Notes under the pieces: generated by a model
Databases searched by the model: none
Told to the model about the DNA's origin: nothing
Seen by the model: only the letters and a program-made list of their open reading frames with translations
NCBI RefSeq assembly: GCF_007990775.1
Contig: NZ_BJXB01000002.1
Span: 248,001-312,000 of the forward strand
Direction of reading: 5' to 3'
Source of the DNA: Deinococcus cellulosilyticus NBRC 106333 = KACC 11606
GTDB taxonomy: Bacteria; Deinococcota; Deinococci; Deinococcales; Deinococcaceae
Length of the DNA: 64,000 nucleotides
Program-made: the position numbers and the translations under genes
Part shown: one piece after another, positions 1 to 9,032 of the stretch
Layout: the number at the start of each line of letters is the position of its first letter
Numbering within the stretch: position 1 is the first letter of the stretch

Positions 1-176
1 CAAAATCGAAGCCTCATGTTTTTCATTCATCAGCACACAGCACAGCTTTACGTCAAACACTTCTGGCCCTCCGACTTTCACAATGCAGAGAACAGCCTTT
101 GCCTCTGGTTTTTTAAAAGAAACTTGATTTATAACGAGTTTTCTTGCAATATGGTGGTATTCCAGGGAGGTTCAAA

Positions 177-1016
177 ATGAGTGAAGCTGTACAGGCACCA
201 GCATCCCAGTACGACATTGCCAGAATCATGGGCGCACTCTATGGGGATGGCATCCTCGGACTCAAAGGGGCTTTCTCCCGCGAGTGGGCACAGCAACTCG
301 GTGAAGACATCGCTGTGCTGTACGAAGATGCACTCAAACGTCCAGGCGGGGCTGTTGGTCGCGGTCCCAAACGCCACTATGTGGAAATCCACCCAGAGGA
401 CATCCGGGGCTTTGTGGAACTGGTGGGCCATCCCTGGGTCCAGACCGTGTGTGAGGCCGTGCTCGGACTGGACTACAAAATCGTGGAGATTGGTTTTGAC
501 GTGCCCAACCCAGGCGCTCAGGACCAGCCCTGGCACCGGGATTTTCCTGCCCCTGAAGACACCATCAAGGGTCGCCGCCTCAATTCACTGGCCTTCAATG
601 TCACCACCGTGGATGTGGAACCCGACATGGGGCCTTTTGAAATCGCACCTGGCACCCAGTGGGATGACGCTTCACAGTTCGAGCACGAGATGTTCCCTCC
701 CAAGAGCTTCTACCCACGCTATCAGGAACGGGCAGAACAGAAAATGCCCAAAATGGGCGACATCTCTGTGCGCTCTGCCCTGACCATTCACCGGGGAACC
801 GCCAACCACTCGAACAAATCCCGTCCTGTGCTGGTGCTGGGTGTAGACGCTCCCGGAGCCAACAACCATGAGCGCCATGACCTGCAGGTGACCCAGAAAT
901 TCCATGATGCCCTTCCAGAACAGGTGAAACAGCATCTGCTGTGCCGGATTGTGGCCGAACTCGAACCCATCTCACAGAAGCACTCCATCGAGGGCCTGAT
1001 GATGGGCGAGGCCTGA
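177..1016 (+). CDS. Phytanoyl-CoA dioxygenase (PhyH) family protein
   Basis: Predicted 279-residue non-haem Fe(II)/2-oxoglutarate oxygenase of the PhyH type; substrate unknown. The His-x-Asp iron pair is visible as WHRDFPAP (about residue 120), and a distal His and Arg lie in the segment with IHRGTANHSNKSRPV (about residues 203-217), as expected for a double-stranded beta-helix enzyme. An upstream in-frame ATG exists at 144, but the ATG at 177 has GGGAGG about 6 nt ahead and is preferred. The gene stands alone, followed by a hairpin terminator. PhyH proteins hydroxylate many small molecules, so no specific reaction can be assigned. Confidence 0.8.
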   Translation: MSEAVQAPASQYDIARIMGALYGDGILGLKGAFSREWAQQLGEDIAVLYEDALKRPGGAVGRGPKRHYVEIHPEDIRGFVELVGHPWVQTVCEAVLGLDYKIVEIGFDVPNPGAQDQPWHRDFPAPEDTIKGRRLNSLAFNVTTVDVEPDMGPFEIAPGTQWDDASQFEHEMFPPKSFYPRYQERAEQKMPKMGDISVRSALTIHRGTANHSNKSRPVLVLGVDAPGANNHERHDLQVTQKFHDALPEQVKQHLLCRIVAELEPISQKHSIEGLMMGEA

Positions 1017-1064
1017 CAAAAAATTTCAAATCAAAACAGGCATTTTTGCTGCCCCAGCTGGAGA

Positions 1065-1087
1065 GGAGAAATCTTCTCCATTTTTTT
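1065..1087 (+). terminator. Intrinsic terminator after the PhyH gene
   Basis: GGAGAA / TTCTCC stem with a 3-nt loop followed by A and seven T, about 50 nt after the stop codon at 1016. The rest of 1088-1314 holds no gene. A TTGACA hexamer at about 1094 may be the -35 of a promoter for the next gene, but no good -10 is spaced correctly. Confidence 0.7.
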
Positions 1088-1314
1088 GTCTCTTGACAAT
1101 TTCATGTGCAGGATGGCATCAATAGAGGCGAGCGGCAAAATGTGCAGGCTCAGCTGAGAAAGTAGGCGAAGCAGCAAAAAGACCGAGCTGAACACCGTCT
1201 ATTTCATTCCTCTGTACGATTGGTCATAGATTTCTTGCTGCAATCATCAAATTCTGAGTGATGGTTCAAAATGGGTCCCACACCAGAACCGGCATTTCAA
1301 GTGAGGAGTAGGAC

Positions 1315-3153
1315 ATGACTTTAGCAAAGGATCAACCCGCCAAGCAGACCAAAAAGAAAGTGGAGCCCTCCCACATCCCGGGCATGGGAGCCATTCCCAG
1401 TCCCGAAGGGGTCAGTTTCCGGGTCTGGGCACCCCACGCCACCGCTGTCTGTGTGGGCGGAGATTTCAACAACTGGAACAAAACCGAGCACCGGCTCGCA
1501 AAAGAAAAAAATGGTTACTGGTCTGTTTTTGTGCCTGGAGTGAAACCGGGTGCAACCTACAAGTTCAGAATCAAAAACAAGAGTTTCGACGAATGGAAGA
1601 TGGACCCTTACGCCCGTGAAGTGACCAGTTCTGTTGGCGAATGCATTGTCTATGACCCCACCTTCGACTGGGGCGACCTGCAGGAGTACCGCGTTCCACC
1701 CTGGAACGAGATGGTCATTTACGAAATGCATGTGGGCACCTTCAATGCCTCCGAAGGCGAGCGGGGCACTTTTGATTCTGCCATCGAAAAACTGGATTAC
1801 CTCTCTGAACTCGGGGTGAACACCCTGCTGATCATGCCCCCCATGGAATTTGCAGGGGACATCTCCTGGGGATACAACCCTGCCCACCCCTTCGCTGTGG
1901 AAGGGGCTTATGGTGGACCCAATGCCCTGAAGCGTTTTGTGAAGGCCGCACACGAAAAAGGCATCGCTGTCCTGATCGACGTGGTCTACAACCACTTCGG
2001 ACCCTCTGACCTGGACCTCTGGCAATTCGATGGCTGGAGTGAGAACGACAAGGGGGGCATCTACTTCTACAATGACTGGCGCTCAGCCACCCCCTGGGGC
2101 GACACCCGCCCCGACTATGGCCGTGAAGAAGTGCGCCAGTACATCCGGGACAACGCCCTTTTGTGGCTGGAAGAATTCCACATGGACGGCCTGCGCTTTG
2201 ATGCAACAGCTTACATCCGCAATGTGCAGGGCAATGAGAACCCCGGAGACGACCTTGAGGAAGGCTGGGGCCTGTTGCGCTGGATCAACGACGAGATTGA
2301 GGCCAGACAGCCCTGGAAAATCACCATCGCAGAAGACCTGCGCGGCAATGCCCTGGTGACTGCACCCACCTCTGAAGGGGGTCTGGGCTTTGATGCCCAG
2401 TGGGATGCTGGCTTTGTGCACCCGGTGCGCGAGGCCCTCATCGTGCAGGAGGATGTCCACCGCAACACCCAGGCCGTGGCAAACGCCGTGACCAACTGCT
2501 ACAACAATGAAGCCTTCAGTCGGGTGATTTACACCGAATCCCACGATGAAGTCGCCAACGGACATGCACGGGTCCCCGAAGAAATCTGGCCCAACAATTC
2601 TGGCAGTTACTACGCCAAGAAGCGCTCCACCCTCGGGGCCTGCATCACCTTCACCTCCCCGGGCATTCCCATGATCTTCCAGGGACAGGAAATGCTCGCC
2701 GGAGGCTGGTTTGACGACAACAACATGCTCGACTGGACCCTCGGCGAACAAAATCAGGGGATCACCCAGCTTTACCGGGACCTCAAACAGCTGAGACAGA
2801 ATGCCTCCGGGACCACCGCTGGCCTCAAAGGGCCCCACGTGACGGTGCACCGGGTCGACATCGACAAGAAAATGCTGGCCTACCACCGCTTTGAACAGGG
2901 AGGCCCGAAAGACGATGTCATTGTGGTGGTCAACCTCTCTGGAACAGCCCTGGAACACTTCTGCATCGGGTTCCCACGTGGAGGCCTCTGGAAGGTCCGC
3001 TTCAATTCCGACTGGAACGGCTACGACAGCGAATTCAACAATGTCCCGAGCAACCACGTGACTGCCAATGAGGGAGAAATGGACGGCATGCCCTTCAATG
3101 CCCATGTCTCTGTGGGACCCTACAGTGCCGTGATCCTCTCGCAGGATGAGTAA
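1315..3153 (+). CDS. GH13 alpha-glucan branching enzyme-like protein
   Basis: 612-residue glucan-active enzyme, probably cytoplasmic (no signal peptide). An N-terminal CBM48/early-set domain (about residues 24-110, with FRVWAPHATAVCVGGDFNNW) precedes a GH13 TIM barrel. Conserved regions are visible in order: DVVYNHFG (~222), the nucleophile Asp in DGLRFDAT (~296), the acid Glu in IAEDLRG (~340) and SHDEVANG (~411). The HDE signature and CBM48 fit the GlgB/trehalohydrolase side of GH13; branching-enzyme-like is my best guess, and malto-oligosyltrehalose trehalohydrolase is an alternative. GAGGAG lies 6 nt before the ATG. The next gene overlaps its stop by 8 nt. Confidence 0.8.
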   Translation: MTLAKDQPAKQTKKKVEPSHIPGMGAIPSPEGVSFRVWAPHATAVCVGGDFNNWNKTEHRLAKEKNGYWSVFVPGVKPGATYKFRIKNKSFDEWKMDPYAREVTSSVGECIVYDPTFDWGDLQEYRVPPWNEMVIYEMHVGTFNASEGERGTFDSAIEKLDYLSELGVNTLLIMPPMEFAGDISWGYNPAHPFAVEGAYGGPNALKRFVKAAHEKGIAVLIDVVYNHFGPSDLDLWQFDGWSENDKGGIYFYNDWRSATPWGDTRPDYGREEVRQYIRDNALLWLEEFHMDGLRFDATAYIRNVQGNENPGDDLEEGWGLLRWINDEIEARQPWKITIAEDLRGNALVTAPTSEGGLGFDAQWDAGFVHPVREALIVQEDVHRNTQAVANAVTNCYNNEAFSRVIYTESHDEVANGHARVPEEIWPNNSGSYYAKKRSTLGACITFTSPGIPMIFQGQEMLAGGWFDDNNMLDWTLGEQNQGITQLYRDLKQLRQNASGTTAGLKGPHVTVHRVDIDKKMLAYHRFEQGGPKDDVIVVVNLSGTALEHFCIGFPRGGLWKVRFNSDWNGYDSEFNNVPSNHVTANEGEMDGMPFNAHVSVGPYSAVILSQDE

Positions 3154-3697
3154 AGTCAGACCGGAGGACCGCCCCTTTCTGCTGCGCACCCTGGAACTCG
3201 CCAGGGAAAGCGTGGAAAAGGGGTCCTCCCCCATTGGTTGCGTGATTGTGGACGGTCAGGGCAACATCATCGCAGAGGGTCGCAACCGCGCCCACGAATC
3301 CTGGCCCAATCAGCCACATGAAATCGCAGACTCCAGTTTCGCCCACGCAGAAATGGTGGCCTTCTACCGTCTGGGCCGGGTGAAAAATCCAGAGGAGTGC
3401 ACGCTGTACTCCTCCCTGGAGCCCTGCCTGATGTGCGGAGGGGCCATCGGGATGATTCAGCTTGCAAGGGTGGTGTGGGCCTGCGATGATCCGTGGGGAG
3501 GCTCAGGTCGCCTGATCAAGTGGGACATGCACCCGGCCTACGAAAAGACAGAAGTGGTGCCTTGCCCCTTTGAGGACCTCGAGCAGGAAGCCGCAAAACT
3601 GTTCGCCCCGGAAGCAAAAAAAGCCTATCCAGAAGAAGGATGGAAAGCCTGGGTCGAGAGATATCCAGAAACAGCAGAGCTGGCAGAAAAACCATAA
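3146..3697 (+). CDS. Nucleoside/nucleobase deaminase (CDA superfamily)
   Basis: 183 residues. Zinc-dependent deaminase fold with both signature elements: HAEM in SFAHAEMVAFYRLG (zinc His and proton-shuttle Glu) and PCLMC in SLEPCLMCGGAIGM (two zinc Cys). Relatives include guanine, cytosine and tRNA-adenosine deaminases; the length and the HAEM/PCxxC pair fit the TadA/guanine deaminase group but the substrate is not determinable here. The start overlaps the end of the GH13 gene by 8 nt, so translation is probably coupled although the functions look unrelated. Confidence 0.8.
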   Translation: MSKVRPEDRPFLLRTLELARESVEKGSSPIGCVIVDGQGNIIAEGRNRAHESWPNQPHEIADSSFAHAEMVAFYRLGRVKNPEECTLYSSLEPCLMCGGAIGMIQLARVVWACDDPWGGSGRLIKWDMHPAYEKTEVVPCPFEDLEQEAAKLFAPEAKKAYPEEGWKAWVERYPETAELAEKP

Positions 3698-3718
3698 AGC
3701 AACATTGAAGACAACAAA

Positions 3719-3746
3719 GTCCAGATCCTTTTTTGAGGATCTGGAC
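3719..3746. terminator. Hairpin between convergent deaminase gene and metX
   Basis: Ten-bp stem GTCCAGATCC / GGATCTGGAC around an 8-nt T-rich loop, 22 nt after the deaminase stop. No T-tract follows on the + strand, so termination strength is uncertain. Confidence 0.45.
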
Positions 3747-3825
3747 GATTGATGTTCAGGGAGCATGCCTCGCCCCTACAGATGCCTTTTGCCCTCGGCT
3801 CTCAGCTCTGGGCCCTCTGCATCTT

Positions 3826-4878
3826 TCACTTCGCCAGAAATTCCAGAAACTTCTGGTTCAAGGCCTCGTCCTCAATCAGGAAAGCATCGTGTCCGTGTGG
3901 GCTCTGCAGTTCCCAGTATTCGCTGTTCTTCATCTGGTCTGCCATCGCCTTCACTTCGCTGGCCGGGTACAGGATGTCCGTGGAGATGCCAATGACCAGT
4001 GTGGGGACGGTGTTGCGGCGCAGTTCATCTTCGGTGACATCAAAGAGGTCCATCGCCTGGGTGATCAGCAGGTAGGTGTTGGCATCAAAACGTTTGAGGA
4101 GTTTTTCTCCGTGGTACTCCAGGTAGGTCTGGATGGCGCTCTGGTTGGGTTTGAACTTGGATTGCCCGCCCTGGGTCATCTGGTAGGATTCGGGGCTGCG
4201 GTAACTGATCATGGCGATCTGGCGGGCAATGGCAAGTCCATGGGGTTGCTCCAGGTATTTGCCGCCCTTCCAGTCAGGATCACTGGTGATGGCGTTGCGC
4301 TGGGAGACATTGAAGCTCTTGGCCCAGGCGCTGTGGCGGGGGGGTGCAGCAATGATGATGGCTTTTTTGAGGCACTCGGGGTAGCTTCTGACCCATTCGA
4401 GCGCCTGCATGCCGCCCATGCTCCCACCAATGACCGTCAGTTTCTTGATGCCGAGGTCCCGCACCAGTTCTTTCTGCACCCGCACCATGTCGTGGATGGT
4501 GATGGGGTCCAGACCGATTTCCTTGGGTCCAGAGGTTCCTGAACACCCCCCCAGGATGTTGGAACACACAATGAAGTGCTTTGTGGGGTCCAGGGTCTTC
4601 CCTTCCCCGAAAATGTCGGCCCACCAGCGGTGCACGGCACTGGTTCCGGTGAGGGCATGGCACACCAGGATGGCATTGTCGCGGGTTTCGTTCAGCTTTC
4701 CATAAGTGTGGTAACCCACCCGGATGTTGCTGAGGGTCCGACCCGAATCCAGGATCAGGGGTTCTCTTTCAAAGAACCACTTGTAACTGGGTGTGATGGT
4801 GTAGTCGTGCTGGCTTTTGGCGACGAACGTAAACGGGATGGCTCCCTCATCGGTCTCGAATGCGAACTCGAAGCGCAT
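3826..4878 (-). CDS. metX: Homoserine O-acetyltransferase (MetX)
   Basis: 350-residue alpha/beta-hydrolase that acylates homoserine with acetyl- (or succinyl-) CoA, the first committed step of methionine synthesis. The family motifs are clear: NILGGCSGTSGP oxyanion region, nucleophile Ser in VIGGSMGGMQALEW, Asp in VIGISTDILYP and His in SPHGHDAFLIE. GGAGGGG precedes the ATG. A SAM-I riboswitch with its own promoter lies directly upstream, giving feedback control by S-adenosylmethionine and confirming a role in methionine supply. Acetyl versus succinyl donor cannot be decided from sequence alone. Confidence 0.95.
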   Translation of the reverse strand: MRFEFAFETDEGAIPFTFVAKSQHDYTITPSYKWFFEREPLILDSGRTLSNIRVGYHTYGKLNETRDNAILVCHALTGTSAVHRWWADIFGEGKTLDPTKHFIVCSNILGGCSGTSGPKEIGLDPITIHDMVRVQKELVRDLGIKKLTVIGGSMGGMQALEWVRSYPECLKKAIIIAAPPRHSAWAKSFNVSQRNAITSDPDWKGGKYLEQPHGLAIARQIAMISYRSPESYQMTQGGQSKFKPNQSAIQTYLEYHGEKLLKRFDANTYLLITQAMDLFDVTEDELRRNTVPTLVIGISTDILYPASEVKAMADQMKNSEYWELQSPHGHDAFLIEDEALNQKFLEFLAK

Positions 4879-4911
4879 GTGCTCCCCTCCAGGAAAAACG
4901 GTTGTGGTGGT

Positions 4912-4975
4912 GGGGGAAAAAAGATTCCCCCTCTCGTGGTGTTGAGAAGGGGAAATGGTCGTTTACGCCCTTCTC
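4912..4975 (-). terminator. Expression platform of the metX riboswitch
   Basis: Two hairpins between the riboswitch and the metX start. The first pairs GAGAAGGG (antisense of 4968-4975) with CCCTTCTC (antisense of 4944-4951) and shares three bases with the 3' strand of riboswitch helix P1, so the two are partly exclusive. The second pairs GGGGG/CCCCC (4927-4931 with 4912-4916) around a T-rich loop near the ribosome-binding site. Control could be by termination or start-site masking. Confidence 0.55.
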
Positions 4976-5091
4976 TTATCGTCCCCGAATGGGACCATCG
5001 TGGTCGTTCGGGCTGGTGAGCACCGTACCGTGATGAGGGCCGGTTGCTGCGGCGTTGCGGGCCAGTTCCCTGCGCCGACTCTGGATAAGAG
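4973..5091 (-). promoter_or_regulatory. SAM-I (S-box) riboswitch
   Basis: On the minus strand a perfect 8-bp P1 helix (CTCTTATC at 5091-5084 with GATAAGAG at 4980-4973) encloses the S-box core: CAGAG, AGGGACTGGCCC, CGCAGCAACC and GGTGCTCACC in the right order. This is the SAM-I architecture and it sits in front of metX, a classic target. Confidence 0.93.
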
Positions 5092-5118
5092 TCGCCTCCT
5101 TGTGGAAGGCTAAATGCC

Positions 5119-5148
5119 AGTGTACGGGGTTGGGCTTTTCAGTGTCAA
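5119..5148 (-). promoter_or_regulatory. Promoter of the metX leader
   Basis: Minus-strand -35 TTGACA (5148-5143), 18-nt spacer, -10 TACACT (5124-5119). Predicted start about 5112, roughly 20 nt before riboswitch helix P1. Confidence 0.7.
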
Positions 5149-5287
5149 TACAGCAAAGGGCAGATGGGCAGCGGTCCTCTGGGTGAAAAACACCTGTCTT
5201 GGAAAAACATCTTGCTTTCGAACATCATGCAGGTCCAATGCACCTGCATTTCGTTACAGTGCTGATCGAATTCTCATTTTTCTTGTT

Positions 5288-5293
5288 TAGCTT
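5288..5293 (+). promoter_or_regulatory. Leaderless -10 box for the serine hydrolase gene
   Basis: TAGCTT ends 6 nt before the GTG at 5300; no clear Shine-Dalgarno sequence, so the mRNA is probably leaderless. Confidence 0.45.
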
Positions 5294-5299
5294 GAAAGA

Positions 5300-6445
5300 G
5301 TGAAACGTTTATTGTTCATGTCTTTGTTGCTGACCGCATGTCAGGGTGGGCTTTCTCAGCCATCCAACCCCCAGCCACCCACCAGAACCCCGGAAATGCT
5401 GCTTGAAGAGCGCTCCAAAGAAATCATCACACAATACAAACTGCCCTCCCTGAGCATTGTGATCGCCAGAGACAGCAAGATCCTCACCCAGGCCACCAGT
5501 GGCGTGCGCAAGTATGGATCACCTGAGAAAGTGACGTTGCAGGATGTGCATCACCTTGGGTCCATCAGCAAATCCTTCACGGCCACCCTGATTGCCACTT
5601 ACGTTGAAAACAAGAAACTGTCATTCAATGACACCCTCAAAGACCTGCTGCCAGGAATGAAGATGCTCAAGGCGTACGAGGACATCACCATCGACCAGTT
5701 GCTGTCCCACCGGTCTGGCATTGTGGCCAACCTGATGGAAGATGAATCCTGGTGGGATGGCAGCATTCCACTGGCGACCCGCAAAGCGTCCTTCCTGAAG
5801 ACACTGCTGCAAACCCCACTGGAGCATGATCCAGGCAAGGCTTTTGAATACTCCAATGCTGGATATGCCCTGCTGGCCATGATTGCAGAGCAGGTGGGCA
5901 AAAAACCCTATGAAGAACTGCTGGACCTCCGCATCTTCAAGCCCCTGCAGATGAAAAACTGCAGTGTAGGTTTCACCTGGGACACCTCAAAAGTGACCCA
6001 GCCCTGGCCGCACATCCTCAAGAACAACCTCCCATCAGCCATTCCCCCTGTGTATCCCACCCAGGAGAACAAAACCATTGCTGGAAACACCGAGGTCATC
6101 AATGGGGCTGACAATGTGCGCTGCCCGATGTCGGATCTGGTCCGTTATTTGCAGGACCACCTGAATGGCGAAAATGGCAAGAAGGGACTGCTCAGACCCG
6201 ACACCTACCGCGAACTGCACAAAGACCACCACGGTGATGATTATGGTTACGGCTGGGTGGTGCAGCAAAGCCCGGAAGGTGTGGTTCTGGGCCACGATGG
6301 CAGCAACACCCTGAATTATGCACGCATGGTTCTGGTTCCCAAAAGCAACCTGATTCTGTTTGGAGCAACCAACATCGGCTCTGAGAACGCTGGAACGGCC
6401 ATTGAAGCAGGGATGGCAGAAGCCGTAAAACTCAACACGCCCTGA
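5300..6445 (+). CDS. Serine hydrolase lipoprotein (beta-lactamase/class C family)
   Basis: 381 residues starting with GTG. Signal peptide with lipobox LLTACQ (lipid anchor at about Cys14), then a beta-lactamase-fold domain. Catalytic motifs: SISK (Ser-x-x-Lys) in LGSISKSFTATL, YSN in FEYSNAGYALL and HDG in VLGHDGSN. Members act as D-alanyl peptidases, esterases or amidases as often as beta-lactamases, so resistance should not be assumed. It ends in a strong terminator and is not coupled to purH downstream. Confidence 0.8.
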   Translation: MKRLLFMSLLLTACQGGLSQPSNPQPPTRTPEMLLEERSKEIITQYKLPSLSIVIARDSKILTQATSGVRKYGSPEKVTLQDVHHLGSISKSFTATLIATYVENKKLSFNDTLKDLLPGMKMLKAYEDITIDQLLSHRSGIVANLMEDESWWDGSIPLATRKASFLKTLLQTPLEHDPGKAFEYSNAGYALLAMIAEQVGKKPYEELLDLRIFKPLQMKNCSVGFTWDTSKVTQPWPHILKNNLPSAIPPVYPTQENKTIAGNTEVINGADNVRCPMSDLVRYLQDHLNGENGKKGLLRPDTYRELHKDHHGDDYGYGWVVQQSPEGVVLGHDGSNTLNYARMVLVPKSNLILFGATNIGSENAGTAIEAGMAEAVKLNTP

Positions 6446-6462
6446 ATCCTGAATGGCCTGTG

Positions 6463-6493
6463 CCCTGCAACTGCTGGAGTTGCAGGGGTTTTG
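6463..6493 (+). terminator. Intrinsic terminator after the serine hydrolase gene
   Basis: Perfect 10-bp stem CCCTGCAACT / AGTTGCAGGG with a 5-nt loop, then GGTTTTG. It separates the hydrolase from the purH leader. Confidence 0.8.
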
Positions 6494-6524
6494 ATCTGGA
6501 GGGGTCCTGCCTCGATCTCAATTC

Positions 6525-6533
6525 TGGTAGACT
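6525..6533 (+). promoter_or_regulatory. Extended -10 promoter of the purH leader
   Basis: TGGTAGACT matches the TGn-extended -10 form; a start near 6540 coincides with the 5' edge of the riboswitch. No convincing -35. Confidence 0.4.
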
Positions 6534-6540
6534 GGTAAAG

Positions 6541-6613
6541 CCTGTTGCGGTGACTGGCGAAGCGTGGAGTACCACGGGGGAGCCGCAACACAAACCTGCC
6601 GCACGCCTGGGCG
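6541..6613 (+). promoter_or_regulatory. ZTP (pfl) riboswitch
   Basis: P1 is a perfect 8-bp helix TGTTGCGG (6543-6550) / CCGCAACA (6583-6590) enclosing GACTGGCGA and the small hairpin CGTGG/CCACG followed by GGGGGAGCC. The conserved 3' element CGCCTGGGC is at 6604-6612, before the GGAGG of purH. This matches the pfl consensus that senses ZMP/ZTP when 10-formyl-tetrahydrofolate is short, which suits the downstream purH-folD-cyclohydrolase operon exactly. Confidence 0.92.
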
Positions 6614-6646
6614 AAACAGCTGGATTTCCCATAGGAGGGCTATTTC

Positions 6647-8149
6647 GTGCGCGCAATACTGTCTGTCAGCAACAAGAGTGGCATCGTGGACTTTGCAAAA
6701 GGTCTCGTCGAAAAAGGCTTTGAGATCATCTCCACCGGAGGGACCTTCAAAACCCTCAAAGATGCCGGTGTGGCCGTGCGGTACGTCACCGAAATCACCG
6801 GATTCCCGGAAATTCTGGAAGGCCGCGTCAAGACCCTGCACCCTGCTGTGCACGGGGGCATTCTGGCCAGAAGAACCCCGGAGCATCTGGCGCAACTGAA
6901 CGAGCAGCAGATCACCCCCATTGATCTGGTGTGCGTGAACCTGTACCCCTTCCGTGAAACCATTGCAAAACCGGATGTGACCTTTCAGGACGCCATCGAG
7001 AACATCGACATCGGTGGGCCTGCCATGATTCGCGCCAGTGCCAAGAACCATGAGTCCGTGCTGATCGTGGTGGACCCCGCAGACTACAGCGAAATCCTGG
7101 GGAACCTCGGAAATGTCACTTCTGAATACAGAAAATACCTGGCTCAGAAAGCTTTCGCGCACACTGCTGCTTACGACACTGCAATTGCCAATTACCTTGC
7201 CCCTTCCACAGGTCTGCCTGAGCAGAAAACCGTGGAACTGAACAGGGTGATTGAATTGCGTTACGGCGAGAACCCCCACCAGAAAGCTGCCCTGTACCGC
7301 GAAGGCAGCCAGAAGGGTGCGGTGCTCGATGCCGAGGTTTTGCATGGCAAGGCCATGAGCTTCAACAACTACACCGACGCGGAAGCCTGCTGGAACCTCG
7401 CCTCCGAATTCGATGAACCCACCGTGGTCGGGGTCAAGCACGCCAATCCCTGCGCTGTGGGCACCGCCTCCACCCTGGCAGAAGCGTGGCAGCGTGCCTA
7501 CGAGGCCGATCCTGTGAGCATCTTCGGGGGCATTGTTTCGGTGAACCGTCCCCTGGATGCTGACACTGCCCGTGCCCTGAAAGATGTGTTCCTGGAAGTG
7601 ATCCTTGCGCCTGAGTACACCCCTGAAGCCTTCGAGATTCTGAGCAAGAAGAAGAACCTGCGCCTGATGAAAGTCGCACAGGCTCCAAAGCCCACCCTGG
7701 ATTACAAGCGCATCAATGGTGGCTTTGTGGTGCAGGAAGCAGACACCCTGGGTCTGGAGGGCATTCAGCAGAGCGTGGTGACAAAGCGAGCCCCCACCGA
7801 ACAGGAACTGCAGGACCTGCTGTTCACCTGGAGGGTCGTCAAGCATGTCAAATCCAATGCCATTGTGATCGGCAAGGATGGACGCACCACCGGGATTGGT
7901 GTGGGGCAGGTGAACCGCATCTGGGCCACCGAGCAGGCCATTGAGCATGCAGGCGACCACGCAAAGGGCAGTGTGCTCGCCAGTGATGCCTTCTTCCCCT
8001 TCGATGATGTGGTGCGCACTGCTGCCGCAGCAGGCATCACCGCCATCATTCAGCCTGGAGGGTCGGTCCGGGATGAGGACAGCATCAGGGCTGCAGATGA
8101 ACTGGGCATCGCCATGGTTTTCACCGGTGTGCGTCACTTCCGGCACTGA
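6647..8149 (+). CDS. purH: Bifunctional AICAR transformylase/IMP cyclohydrolase (PurH)
   Basis: 500-residue cytosolic enzyme for the last two steps of IMP synthesis: formylation of AICAR with 10-formyl-THF, then ring closure. The N-terminal MGS-like cyclohydrolase domain (LSVSNKSGIVDFAKGL, STGGTFKTL, GRVKTLHPAVHGGIL) is followed by the transformylase domain (RYGENPHQKAALY, VGVKHANPCAVG, and the C-terminal QPGGSVRDEDSI). GTG start with GGAGGG about 10 nt ahead. First gene of an operon with folD 13 nt downstream; controlled by the ZTP riboswitch. Confidence 0.97.
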   Translation: MRAILSVSNKSGIVDFAKGLVEKGFEIISTGGTFKTLKDAGVAVRYVTEITGFPEILEGRVKTLHPAVHGGILARRTPEHLAQLNEQQITPIDLVCVNLYPFRETIAKPDVTFQDAIENIDIGGPAMIRASAKNHESVLIVVDPADYSEILGNLGNVTSEYRKYLAQKAFAHTAAYDTAIANYLAPSTGLPEQKTVELNRVIELRYGENPHQKAALYREGSQKGAVLDAEVLHGKAMSFNNYTDAEACWNLASEFDEPTVVGVKHANPCAVGTASTLAEAWQRAYEADPVSIFGGIVSVNRPLDADTARALKDVFLEVILAPEYTPEAFEILSKKKNLRLMKVAQAPKPTLDYKRINGGFVVQEADTLGLEGIQQSVVTKRAPTEQELQDLLFTWRVVKHVKSNAIVIGKDGRTTGIGVGQVNRIWATEQAIEHAGDHAKGSVLASDAFFPFDDVVRTAAAAGITAIIQPGGSVRDEDSIRAADELGIAMVFTGVRHFRH

Positions 8150-8162
8150 GCAGGGAGGGAAC

Positions 8163-9032
8163 ATGCAGCCGATTTACGGAAAAGACACCGCCAGGGACAT
8201 CAAGTACAACGTCAAGCTGGAAATTGCCCGCTGGAATGGTCTGGGCATCGTCCCGAAAATGGCAGTGGTGCTGGCCTCAAGTGACCCGGCCAGTCTGGTT
8301 TACGTGCAGAGCAAGAAACGCACTGCAGAAAGCCTGGGCATCGGTCTGGAGGTCTTTGATCTGGGAGCAGAGGTGTCCCAGAAAGAACTGGAACAGACCC
8401 TCCACAACCTCTCGGACAGCGAACAGTACCAGGGGGTGATGCTGGAGTTCCCTCTGGCCCCCCACCTGGACCCCGAGAAGGCCCTGTCCAGAATTGCTCC
8501 TCACAAGGATGTGGAGGGACTCTCCCCTGCCAACCTGTCCCTGATCGCCACCGGGCGGGAAAAGGAAGCCATTCTGGCCCCCACCCCGAACGCCTGCATT
8601 CTGCTGGCAGAGACGCAGGGACCCCTGATCGGCAAACGGGTTGCCGTGATTGGCCCAGGGCGCACCGTGGGGAGACCTCTGATCAGCATGCTGATCAACC
8701 GGGGAGCAACCGTCACCGTGGTGACAGAACACACCCGCGAAGTCAGGGACACTCTGAAGGACTGCGAGGTGATTTTCGTCTGTGTGGGCAAACATGGCCT
8801 CCTCAGAAAAGAAGCCATCACCGAGGGCCAGATCGTGATTGATGCAGGCATCAACGTGATCAACGATGGTCTGAAAGGAGACGCGGACCCCAGCATTTAC
8901 CCCATGCTGAAAGCCTACTCTCCGGTGCCGGGAGGGGTCGGGGTGGTCACCAGTGCCCTGATCTTCCAGAATTTTGTCCGTGCACTCGAACTTCAGGCCG
9001 AGGACCTCGTGGTCACTGGAGGTCATGCATGA
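8163..9032 (+). CDS. folD: Methylene-THF dehydrogenase/cyclohydrolase, divergent (FolD)
   Basis: 289 residues, interconverting methylene-, methenyl- and 10-formyl-THF to feed PurH. The catalytic Tyr/Lys are kept in LVYVQSKKRTAESLG, and the Rossmann segment GKRVAVIGPGRTVGRP and SPVPGGVGVVT are recognisable. It departs from typical FolD: the VQLPLP motif reads LEFPLA, DVDGFHP reads DVEGLSP and PCTP reads APTP. These positions bear on cyclohydrolase chemistry in E. coli FolD, so that half-reaction may be weak and supplied by the next gene, which overlaps by 4 nt (ATGA). ATG at 8163 has GGGAGG upstream. Confidence 0.88.
   Translation: MQPIYGKDTARDIKYNVKLEIARWNGLGIVPKMAVVLASSDPASLVYVQSKKRTAESLGIGLEVFDLGAEVSQKELEQTLHNLSDSEQYQGVMLEFPLAPHLDPEKALSRIAPHKDVEGLSPANLSLIATGREKEAILAPTPNACILLAETQGPLIGKRVAVIGPGRTVGRPLISMLINRGATVTVVTEHTREVRDTLKDCEVIFVCVGKHGLLRKEAITEGQIVIDAGINVINDGLKGDADPSIYPMLKAYSPVPGGVGVVTSALIFQNFVRALELQAEDLVVTGGHA

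Noticed and set aside
5300..6445. Calling the serine hydrolase a beta-lactamase
   Set aside because: SISK, YSN and HDG motifs are shared by esterases and D-Ala peptidases; resistance cannot be inferred.
6518..8164. 548-codon open frame antisense to purH
   Set aside because: Mirror of a biased coding strand; no start signal and a His/Gly/Val-rich composition typical of antisense frames.
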